From Paenibacillus_AA sp045062745 (GTDB lineage Bacteria > Bacillota > Bacilli > Paenibacillales > NBRC-103111): DNA of 64,000 nt. Made by a program: the position numbers and the translations under genes. Each line of letters begins with the position of its first letter. Position 1 is the stretch's first letter. Of the stretch, positions 43,401-51,096 are shown piece by piece. Under the pieces are notes generated by a model. That model was not told where the DNA came from and searched no databases. It worked only from the letters and a program-made list of their open reading frames with translations. Location of the stretch: contig NZ_JBJGED010000006.1 in assembly GCF_045062745.1 (NCBI RefSeq), positions 1-64,000 of the forward strand, in the 5' to 3' direction.

Positions 43401-43718
43401 TTATGTCATATCCATCAGAAATAAAATAGCGCCTTCCGTAGCTTGAAGGCGCTGTTCCAATGCGGTTTTTTCCTCTTGAAGTAGAAGATTGCTAGCTTCG
43501 AGCAGGGTTACTTTGTCTTCTAGTGTAAGCGGTGGAGTAGTGGGGTTGGCTTGAAGATCGTCCCAAGCTGCTTGAAGATCAGCTTCCGACGGCTGCGGCG
43601 CATTGATGTTCCATGCGTGAATGTACTGAATACCGTCCCCGTCATCCCGAACCTCAAAATCACCACTAAAAGGATTAGTTCCTGGAAAAAGGTGCATAAT
43701 TGCATGTGCTTTGTTCAT
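43401..43718 (-). CDS. XkdW-like phage protein
   Basis: 105 residues: MNKAHAIMHLFPG, FEVRDDGDGIQYIHAWN and APQPSEADLQAAWDDLQ follow the XkdW pattern, and a coiled coil ends the protein. ATG 43718 follows AAGGGTGG by ten bases. It lies between the fibre and XkdX genes. Confidence 0.82.
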   Translation of the reverse strand: MNKAHAIMHLFPGTNPFSGDFEVRDDGDGIQYIHAWNINAPQPSEADLQAAWDDLQANPTTPPLTLEDKVTLLEASNLLLQEEKTALEQRLQATEGAILFLMDMT

Positions 43719-43737
43719 TCGAAACATTCCACCCTTT

Positions 43738-46700
43738 TTATAATTTTACGATACTGAGATTATTATAAATATTGCTACTTCCACTACCTTGAATAGTGGC
43801 ATTAGCACCAGAGTTAATCATATTGATTGTGAATGCTTCGCCAACAACCGCATCGACAACGACAGTAAAAGTTCTTTTGTACATCATAGTACCAGTATTA
43901 GTCCACTCCAGCTGCCTGTACTGCGATCCGTTCTTATATAATTGAATGTAGAGTTGATTCCCCGTACTTGTACCCGCCGATGTGAATACTTGAAAATTAA
44001 ATATATACGCGCCGCTAACAGGGACAGTAAATGTACTTGACGCTGCATCATACGCGTTATGCGTATCGACCAATTCGCCAGTATAGTTTAATTTTGTACT
44101 AACATCTGCGGAGATAGTTTGGTCTGCCGACCTGAATGCGTGAACCTGAACGGAACCACTAGATAATCTCCATGAACTACCATCCCAATATTCCATTATT
44201 CCGGCATTAAGTCGAGTCTGTGCCATCTGAGTGCTGCCTTGTACAAACCCTGCCGATGATGTGATAAGCCCGGATGCTCCCAGTGTCCCGGCAACCGTTT
44301 GCCCGCCTGCGAGTTTCAGATATGTTGTGTCGTGGTTATGGTCGCTCTTAGCTGCTGTTGTCGCCGATCCGTTACCGCCGAATGATACCGCTAGCGTCCG
44401 ATCAGCAGCCAATGAGCCGCCTCCCGTCAATCCGGCTCCAGCAATAATCTGCCTAGTACTATCGACCTTGTTACTGTTAACCTCGTTCACGGCCGGGACT
44501 AGGATTTTTGCGGTTGTGTTTAGTCCAGATGTCACACCTACGTCGAAGCGTAGATTTTTAATGTAGGCGTCGTCCTGCAGGAGCTCCCAATCTTGAATAG
44601 TATTTTTCGTCTTCTCATCGGTCACGTCAGCAACAAGCGCCGAGACGGTTGTCCCGATATTACCGCTATACGTGCCAAAAGTATCCGTGTTTGTGGACGT
44701 GAGACTGTACTTGTCTAGGGCGACATAGGTCACGGTGTATTCTGCTGTAGTGTCGAAGTCAGATTTTGCAATCTGAGCTGATTGCTTCCCGTTAGAATAA
44801 GGAGGAGTATCAGAAAAGATAAACCACTTCGAATCCCTAACACCGTTTTTGTATACAGCGAGGATTTTTTCGGTTCTGTTCTTTAGCTCGCTCCCTGTGT
44901 AACCTGAAAAAGAGTTATTTATGCGATACAAATTATCAGCCGGTTTGAGGACAGGGTTAGCTTTCTCCCGTACGATCACACCTTCGCCTATTTCAATCTG
45001 ATTCCCGCCAGGATGAAGCGAAACTGCACCCTCAACACTGACAACTTCGGTCTGAGTGACCGCGAGCTGATATGTCAATGTGTAAGGGGTGTACCCTGTC
45101 GCAATCGTCGTTGGTGTCACTGTCACCGACCCCGTGTTACTCGTAGCATTCCAGGTTGTCCAGGTCTTGGTTCCTGTTCCGTCGTACGGCGTGCCAAAGG
45201 TACCGTTGTTCATCTTCCAGCCGTAGAAGTAGGCTTTGATCTCCGTTCCAGAGGGTGTATATCCCTCTCCCCAGCCCGTTTCACTATCAGGAACCGAGAA
45301 ATAAGCAAAATCTCCCCCTGAGCTTCTTGAAACGACATTCGGCCCTGTTCCCGATCCTCCAGTCCCATAGGGAAGAATCATCCCATCATTTCGAGTCCCG
45401 ACCATATTGGTTGTAATAGCCATTACCGGAGACAATGAAGTACCAACTGCCTTGAAACCGGTGTAATCAACCGAGAAGATGAAAGTTAACGATCCATCAA
45501 TAGTGAACTGATTCCAACGCTTCGTCTTATTCCAAGCTCCATCCCGGTATGTGAGCGAATCTTTAATTGTCCCGTCCACGCTCGAAGCCAGCGTGACAGG
45601 CGCGAATACATAGTCATCATTGCGTGGCTCAAATGCAGTTGATGTGCTGCCAAGTTCAAGCTGCGGGCTTACAAAGATGGATGTTCCTGCTCCTATGTTT
45701 GTAAGCTCGACCTCCAAGAAGAAAGTATCGGATTTTGTAGTAATTGTATAAACGCTTCCTGCTGAAGAACCTCCGTTATTCGTGCCAGTTGATTTAAACT
45801 CCCAGATGTTAACTGATCCCGTTCCAGATCTAGAGAAAGTATAGGTCGTACTAGGCATCACCGGCACTCTATACGTAGATGACTGAAAGTCAGCAGTTGC
45901 ATTCAATGTCAACTTATACGGCTCTGTCACCACCGCATTGGCATGTAGCTTCCATTCGTAAAACGGCGGTAACAAATTTTTACCGTACTTCGTGACGCTG
46001 GCACCATTCAAATGCTTCACACTATCCACATAGGGGAAGCGAGATGCAAGTCGATCTCCTGTCCATTCAGGGTCCACATCGATCAAAGCGTATTGCGCGG
46101 AGGTTATTTCATACACTCGAATCGAGTCGATGTTCCCATACTGTCCATCTGCTCCATTAATGTCGAAATAGATGTATTGCCCCGTTGAAAAATTGGACGG
46201 CTGTAACCTGATGTATTTTGTCGCAAATGTTGTGGGTGTGTGCGATGTCGAGCCAATGTTCCCCGAACCGTTATAGAACCTAAAAACGACGTTTGTTGCC
46301 GTCCCGTTCTTCAGGTCAGCCAGCATTACATAATACTTGGATGTGTCGAGTTGGTTCAAAAGGTTGAATTGGGTAGACATATTGGTGAAAGCCCCAACAA
46401 TTGTCAACCTGATCCCGCTTGTGCCTGTAGTGAATGCTGTCGTATCAAGTGTAGCTGTCCCTTGTGATGCCGCAAACTTGCTCGGATCGTCACAGTTTCC
46501 AACCCTCCCCAACAAGTTCACTAGAGTTTGCCCACCGATGGTCAGATTTAGCGGCGACGCCTGGCTGGCCGACAAATAATTCATCCCGCGCTTCAAATTG
46601 ACGCTGAGGATTTGCTGATCCTTGATCCGGCTGTCCAGGTCGAGCACGTTCCCCCGCAACGTGTCGTAATCATAGGCCGTGAAGTACCTGGCCACCTTCG

Positions 46701-46947
46701 TCCCGATCGACCAGGCCCGTGCCGTTCCCTGGAACCCACGAGTTACGCCGGTTAGGTTATTCCCCACCTTGCCGGTGTATTGGATCGTTTCCGCAATCTC
46801 CCCGCTACCGATGACAGCCAGGTTGGGGGCTGCCGGGAGCATCCCGGCATTCAGCACGCCGATCGTCGTCACGACACTATCGATTGCGGCCGTCAACTCA
46901 GTCACAGGAGAGTTAACCTGTCCGGGGAACATTGTCTGTTGTGCCAT
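43738..46947 (-). CDS. Phage tail fibre/receptor-binding protein with C1q-like tip
   Basis: 1069 residues. The N-terminus (MAQQTMFPGQVNSPVTELT, IQYTGKVGNNLTGVTRGFQGTA) is typical of tail-fibre proteins. The middle has carbohydrate-binding-like beta modules (about 150-500). A DHNHDTTYLKLAGGQTVAGTL block precedes a C-terminal C1q/TNF-like trimer domain (about 935-1069: STFTVPVSGAYIFNFQVF). It should bind a surface sugar of the host. ATG 46947 follows GGAGGTG. Confidence 0.85.
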   Translation of the reverse strand: MAQQTMFPGQVNSPVTELTAAIDSVVTTIGVLNAGMLPAAPNLAVIGSGEIAETIQYTGKVGNNLTGVTRGFQGTARAWSIGTKVARYFTAYDYDTLRGNVLDLDSRIKDQQILSVNLKRGMNYLSASQASPLNLTIGGQTLVNLLGRVGNCDDPSKFAASQGTATLDTTAFTTGTSGIRLTIVGAFTNMSTQFNLLNQLDTSKYYVMLADLKNGTATNVVFRFYNGSGNIGSTSHTPTTFATKYIRLQPSNFSTGQYIYFDINGADGQYGNIDSIRVYEITSAQYALIDVDPEWTGDRLASRFPYVDSVKHLNGASVTKYGKNLLPPFYEWKLHANAVVTEPYKLTLNATADFQSSTYRVPVMPSTTYTFSRSGTGSVNIWEFKSTGTNNGGSSAGSVYTITTKSDTFFLEVELTNIGAGTSIFVSPQLELGSTSTAFEPRNDDYVFAPVTLASSVDGTIKDSLTYRDGAWNKTKRWNQFTIDGSLTFIFSVDYTGFKAVGTSLSPVMAITTNMVGTRNDGMILPYGTGGSGTGPNVVSRSSGGDFAYFSVPDSETGWGEGYTPSGTEIKAYFYGWKMNNGTFGTPYDGTGTKTWTTWNATSNTGSVTVTPTTIATGYTPYTLTYQLAVTQTEVVSVEGAVSLHPGGNQIEIGEGVIVREKANPVLKPADNLYRINNSFSGYTGSELKNRTEKILAVYKNGVRDSKWFIFSDTPPYSNGKQSAQIAKSDFDTTAEYTVTYVALDKYSLTSTNTDTFGTYSGNIGTTVSALVADVTDEKTKNTIQDWELLQDDAYIKNLRFDVGVTSGLNTTAKILVPAVNEVNSNKVDSTRQIIAGAGLTGGGSLAADRTLAVSFGGNGSATTAAKSDHNHDTTYLKLAGGQTVAGTLGASGLITSSAGFVQGSTQMAQTRLNAGIMEYWDGSSWRLSSGSVQVHAFRSADQTISADVSTKLNYTGELVDTHNAYDAASSTFTVPVSGAYIFNFQVFTSAGTSTGNQLYIQLYKNGSQYRQLEWTNTGTMMYKRTFTVVVDAVVGEAFTINMINSGANATIQGSGSSNIYNNLSIVKL

Positions 46948-47000
46948 GTCGCACCTCCATGCAAAAATAGACCCCAAGAGCATCTAGGGTCAAAGCGGTA

Positions 47001-47014
47001 ATTTATGGTATACT
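47001..47014 (+). promoter_or_regulatory. Promoter of the plus-strand cargo gene
   Basis: TGGTATACT (47006-47014) is an extended -10 in the gap before ATG 47041; the -35 is poor. It lets the gene be expressed from the prophage against the direction of the late operon. Confidence 0.55.
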
Positions 47015-47040
47015 CAACTCCAAAAAGGAGCTGATAGAAC

Positions 47041-47544
47041 ATGAAAAAAATGATCGTCGGTTTAGTGGCTGGCCTGCTGATCGGCACTACCGGCACAGCA
47101 ATAGCCGCTCAGACCGAAACCGTTCAGGCGGTGTTTGCGAAGTTCAACGTAAAGATTGATAGTAAGCAACCCACCGAGGTTGAGGCGTTGGTTTATGATG
47201 GAACGTCCTACTATCCGATCCGTGTCATTGCTGATATTTTAGGGCACGATGTTGGATACGATGACTCAAGCCGGACAATAAATCTATCTGCTGAAAAGAA
47301 AACGAATGTTCAAGAAACGAATTCTGTGACTGGAATCAGAGAATTACTAGAAACTCTAGGACGGAAATATCCAGAACTAACACCAGATAAGAACGGCGGT
47401 AAATCTAAAATTTCTTTTGTCCCATACGAGAATACGTTATACTTTCAGGACAAAAAGTATGTGTTGAATCCAATCGGCGAAGGACGATTCGATGCAAAAC
47501 CCCTTATCGATGCCGGAATCTTGACTGCCGAGGATATTCAATAG
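47041..47544 (+). CDS. Secreted stalk-domain protein (lysogeny cargo candidate)
   Basis: 167 residues. Signal peptide (ends TAIAAQ) and a copper amine oxidase N-terminal domain (about 30-85: ALVYDGTSYYPIRVIADILGHDV), then a unique C-terminal half. It is the only plus-strand gene in the tail region and has its own extended -10 promoter and AAAAAGGAG ribosome site, so it is probably expressed during lysogeny. Its stop overlaps that of the tail-tip gene by seven bases. Confidence 0.8.
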   Translation: MKKMIVGLVAGLLIGTTGTAIAAQTETVQAVFAKFNVKIDSKQPTEVEALVYDGTSYYPIRVIADILGHDVGYDDSSRTINLSAEKKTNVQETNSVTGIRELLETLGRKYPELTPDKNGGKSKISFVPYENTLYFQDKKYVLNPIGEGRFDAKPLIDAGILTAEDIQ

Positions 47545-49532
47545 TTACCGCCTCCCCGACTTTGTACAAATATTTGAGTATTCACTGTTGCAATAATACG
47601 CCCAAGGTCATTGGGCGTTATTTTTATTTCATGCCAGGTTCCCCGCTGAACCTTACCACTTCCATCTTTTGAAAGAAATGAAATTAAGTCGACATCTTCC
47701 TCGTTAATATTGAGACCAGGGACGGAACTTCCATCGACAGTGACAAAAATAGTCGTAGGTGTTGCTCCCTCAAAAATTCCGTATTGTATTTCATGAGTAT
47801 GAGCGGGAATCTGATGTGTGTGTTCCATTCCATGTGAATGGGCCGGAATTTGATGTGTATGCGGCATCTCATGTATATGTGGTGGAACATTGTGTGTGTG
47901 CTCCATGTTGTGAGTGTGCGAAGGTACATTTATCCTATGAGCGTGGTTATATAACGCATGTGTATGATCTCCGGATTCCAGAAATGTATGCCAGCCTCCA
48001 TCCTTATCAACAAGAATGACCCCATTTGGTAGACCATGGTTGTGAAAGCCGGAAAAATCAGTTCTGTCCAATGGGTTGATGCCAGGAAGAATAATCTGAA
48101 CGTTTGAATCCGTATCTACGATAGCCCCACCACTTGCTGTAGTTGTTGTACTACTCGGTCCCGAAGTAGCTGCTCCGCCAGCAGAAGTCGTAGTCGTGCT
48201 ACTTGCACCAGAAGTTGCAGCTGGCGCACTTTCGGTAGTCGTTGAGCTGCTGGAACCGGATGTAGTTGCCGGTGCCGCTTCAATCGAACGGCTATATGCC
48301 CGAAACGCCTCCGATCGATACGACAAAGTGACCTTATTGATACGGACCGCTTCCTCCGGTACCCAAAAGCGAAGCACGGCGGGATGTGTTGGATCGCAGT
48401 TATCTGCAAAATCATGGGAGTCCACGTTCGTCGCGCCCTGGGCGTACGTGTCGTTTATCCGTTGCTTTGTTGTGAGGTCAGCCAGCAGCCCCACTACATT
48501 AATCGGTTTGTTGCTAATTTCTAGGTTTACCTCCCCTGGGGTTCCGTAGAGGTTTGGTTTCCGCTTGTTCACGATCCGGGCGACTATGGAGACCCCCATC
48601 TCCTCATCCTTCACTCGTACCATTTGCCCGCTCCGAAACTTGTAAACGGGTTGATCTGTGAGTCTGGATAGGTCTGCTGCGTTCACGGTGTATGAAACTC
48701 GGGGAATCTTTCGTTCCTCAAGTATCGCTTGACAGCGAGCAAGCAATGTTTCCGGATACATGATGCGTCGATCCACATACACGTCCGAAATTACTCCAAA
48801 TTGGCTTTGCGTGTCCGCATCGAGGTAAGGCAAGCCGCTGTTGAGATCTGCAAAGGAAAGTTGATTGACCCCCTCCCCGTACCCAAGCCCGTAAAGACGG
48901 GTACAAAGTCCACGAGGATCAACCTGTTTATCGATACCCCGGAGGTTCATGGCATACCGAATCTCTGCCTCGATGATGCTGGGCGGCATGACAAGATTCA
49001 GTGTCCATGGATACACCGTGGTGTCCCACGTCCACATGTATTCTTCCACAAATGGACTTGGAATCGAGTAAAGGGCGGATAAAAGGTTCTCATTTTCCCA
49101 ATTGTATTCAAATTGCCGATCAAATTCGATCGCGCCGAGCTGCCACCTTGCCGTGAGCTGCCGGGAAAGCACATACTGAATCACTTCTGATGTGTAGACG
49201 CCTAGATTCCCGACCGTGTGAAACTGATAGAGAATATCGTCGATCAGCGTTCCAAGTACGTGTTCGCACTCGTACGTGATAGTCTGGCCGTCCTGGCTTC
49301 GAATTGCGGTGGATGGCATGATCCGAAAAAGCTCGACCCGCTCCCGATCGTCAAAGACTTCAACGAAGTAAAAGGGTACGCAATTCGCGTTTTTGGGGTC
49401 ATTGGCCGGTAGGGTGAACGACGCTTTCCAGAGTTTATTCATGGGTTGCTCGTAGCTGATCGCATCGGCATTCTCCAAATAGGCTACCTTTTGCATGTCA
49501 CGATCATAGACAACTATGGGTGCTTTCGGCAT
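47538..49532 (-). CDS. Phage tail-tip protein with His-x-His repeat
   Basis: 664 residues. The N-terminal 350 residues match prophage tail (Tal/endopeptidase-type) proteins (YLENADAISYEQPMNKLW, AILEERKIPRVSYTV). A Ser/Thr/Ala-rich linker (about 415-460) has repeats such as SSTTTT. Residues 520-585 hold at least six H-x-H motifs about seven residues apart (HTHNMEHTHNVPPHIHEMPH), which could bind metal ions in a fibre as in T4 gp37. A beta domain follows. Confidence 0.8.
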   Translation of the reverse strand: MPKAPIVVYDRDMQKVAYLENADAISYEQPMNKLWKASFTLPANDPKNANCVPFYFVEVFDDRERVELFRIMPSTAIRSQDGQTITYECEHVLGTLIDDILYQFHTVGNLGVYTSEVIQYVLSRQLTARWQLGAIEFDRQFEYNWENENLLSALYSIPSPFVEEYMWTWDTTVYPWTLNLVMPPSIIEAEIRYAMNLRGIDKQVDPRGLCTRLYGLGYGEGVNQLSFADLNSGLPYLDADTQSQFGVISDVYVDRRIMYPETLLARCQAILEERKIPRVSYTVNAADLSRLTDQPVYKFRSGQMVRVKDEEMGVSIVARIVNKRKPNLYGTPGEVNLEISNKPINVVGLLADLTTKQRINDTYAQGATNVDSHDFADNCDPTHPAVLRFWVPEEAVRINKVTLSYRSEAFRAYSRSIEAAPATTSGSSSSTTTESAPAATSGASSTTTTSAGGAATSGPSSTTTTASGGAIVDTDSNVQIILPGINPLDRTDFSGFHNHGLPNGVILVDKDGGWHTFLESGDHTHALYNHAHRINVPSHTHNMEHTHNVPPHIHEMPHTHQIPAHSHGMEHTHQIPAHTHEIQYGIFEGATPTTIFVTVDGSSVPGLNINEEDVDLISFLSKDGSGKVQRGTWHEIKITPNDLGRIIATVNTQIFVQSRGGGNY

Positions 49533-49545
49533 TGTGTCCCCTGCC

Positions 49546-50064
49546 TTATACGAATTTGTCCCGGTGCGTGATCCGGATAATCACACTCCGATTGGACTCG
49601 CTGTCTTTGTACAAGATGTCATTCTCGCCCAAGTTCAAACTAAAAAAGTCCCCCGATACTTCATGCAGCGCGTTCACGCCGTTCTTCGTGACCGTCAGCG
49701 TGCGTGCATCGATGACGATCCGATCGCCGGGTGCTATAACACCGGTGTATTCAATAATCTCGTACCGGTAGCGACTGACAGCAGCATCGATTGTCGACGC
49801 GCCATGTATAGCCGCTTCAAGGCTAAGGATGTCTCTCCCTAAAGTCGAGTCTTGCGTTCCGCTTCCATGGAGCTCGATATCCGCGAACAAGTCCCGGATC
49901 GTGGATATTTCCATGACTCCAGTCCCGTTGAGAATGGCCGTTAATGCGATCTCAGCGGTGGGAACCGCCGAGAAAAGTCCGGACCCATGGACATCCGCCG
50001 ATAAATACACCTCGAAGCTTGAATCTCGATTAAAGGGGACTTGGTTGAATCCAGCTCCGAACAT
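49546..50064 (-). CDS. Phage tail protein with Dit-type C-terminal domain
   Basis: 172 residues. The last 75 residues (YRYEIIEYTGVIAPGDRIVIDARTLTVTKNG) are like the C-terminal domain of siphovirus distal-tail or baseplate proteins. The first 95 residues hold two weak repeats (HGSGLFSAV and HGSGTQDST). The Dit N-terminal domain is in another gene downstream of the tape measure, so the domains seem split. Confidence 0.65.
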   Translation of the reverse strand: MFGAGFNQVPFNRDSSFEVYLSADVHGSGLFSAVPTAEIALTAILNGTGVMEISTIRDLFADIELHGSGTQDSTLGRDILSLEAAIHGASTIDAAVSRYRYEIIEYTGVIAPGDRIVIDARTLTVTKNGVNALHEVSGDFFSLNLGENDILYKDSESNRSVIIRITHRDKFV

Positions 50065-50072
50065 GCCATCAC

Positions 50073-50513
50073 CTACCCGATCGACACGACGATACTGTCC
50101 GCTGCAACGCGCATCCGGTCGCCGGTTTCAATGGTGCGTGGATTGTTGACAGCTCCGAAGTACATCAAGTTTCCGGCTGTCAAGGCCGTTCGAATCCCGA
50201 CATGCGTAATCAGCCCCCATGGAGCCGTGGCCACCGCAAACACCAATTCGGCATTGGATTTCAGCGTCCGTCGAGTGACGGTTTCCGCCACGCCTGTTTT
50301 GATGTCGTAGAGATTGAACGATTGCCCCACCGGTGCCGCAAATGGAATTGCAATTCGTGCATAGGCCCCGCCTGATACTTCAGTCCCCGTGTCGGCTGCT
50401 GTGGGATTCGAGGTATACAACGCTAGATAGACGGTGCTGGGCGGTGTCCATGCTGTATTCCGGAATGCCAGATTCAGCAGCGAATCCGAGAGCCAATTCG
50501 ATAAAGTCAGCAC
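50073..50513 (-). CDS. Phage minor tail/structural protein
   Basis: 146 residues, rich in beta strand: VYLALYTSNPTAADTGTEVS and YARIAIPFAAPVG are typical of a family of phage tail-fibre-like structural proteins. It lies between the two Dit-like genes in the baseplate cluster. Confidence 0.72.
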   Translation of the reverse strand: MLTLSNWLSDSLLNLAFRNTAWTPPSTVYLALYTSNPTAADTGTEVSGGAYARIAIPFAAPVGQSFNLYDIKTGVAETVTRRTLKSNAELVFAVATAPWGLITHVGIRTALTAGNLMYFGAVNNPRTIETGDRMRVAADSIVVSIG

Positions 50514-50525
50514 ATTGTCAACCTC

Positions 50526-51092
50526 CTACTCAATTTCGTACTCATTGATAATGGAGAAGCCACTAACAGGGCTCAATCCAGTGTTGGTAATCATTAATAC
50601 AGGTTCGGCCACCACGTTCCCGCCCGAATACACTGTGATGATCTCGGGTGAATCCGTTATCGTTTGCTCGACGAGTTGAGTGGAGCCATAGGCAAAAGGA
50701 TCATAGGCAATCAGCGGCAAGGTGAATTTCCCGAGTCCAACCAAGCGATCGATCGGCAAGTTCCCGGAGTACCTGACGGTATATTCGCGGTCCGGCTGAT
50801 AGTCAAACACAAGCGACTGCTCTTTTGGCTTCCCATAGATGGTCATTAAGGCAGCGGCCAGATTGGAAACGACCTGTTGAAGTGCTTCAGCCGATGGAGA
50901 GAGAACAGCACAATCCAATTGAAACGGGCGCGGGCCGATATCCGCACCAAAGTCCCATTCGCCATTTCGGCCAGGAATGGCCATCGTTCTGTCCACGGTT
51001 CCGGGAAGGATGGGACGTTGCGACGACCGGAGCATGTGCAACCCTAAGCTATGGGCCGTACGTCCCCCCAATGTAAACCCGCCATTGTTCAC
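50526..51092 (-). CDS. Phage distal tail protein (Dit, N-terminal type)
   Basis: 188 residues. GGRTAHSLGLHMLRSSQRP, then GRNGEWDFGADIGPRPFQLDC and FTLPLIAYDPFAYGS, match the Dit N-terminal ring domain that joins the tail tube to the tip. The start is GTG 51092, after AGGGGGTG. It directly follows the tape measure gene, the expected place for Dit. Confidence 0.85.
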   Translation of the reverse strand: MNNGGFTLGGRTAHSLGLHMLRSSQRPILPGTVDRTMAIPGRNGEWDFGADIGPRPFQLDCAVLSPSAEALQQVVSNLAAALMTIYGKPKEQSLVFDYQPDREYTVRYSGNLPIDRLVGLGKFTLPLIAYDPFAYGSTQLVEQTITDSPEIITVYSGGNVVAEPVLMITNTGLSPVSGFSIINEYEIE

Positions 51093-51096
51093 CTTG

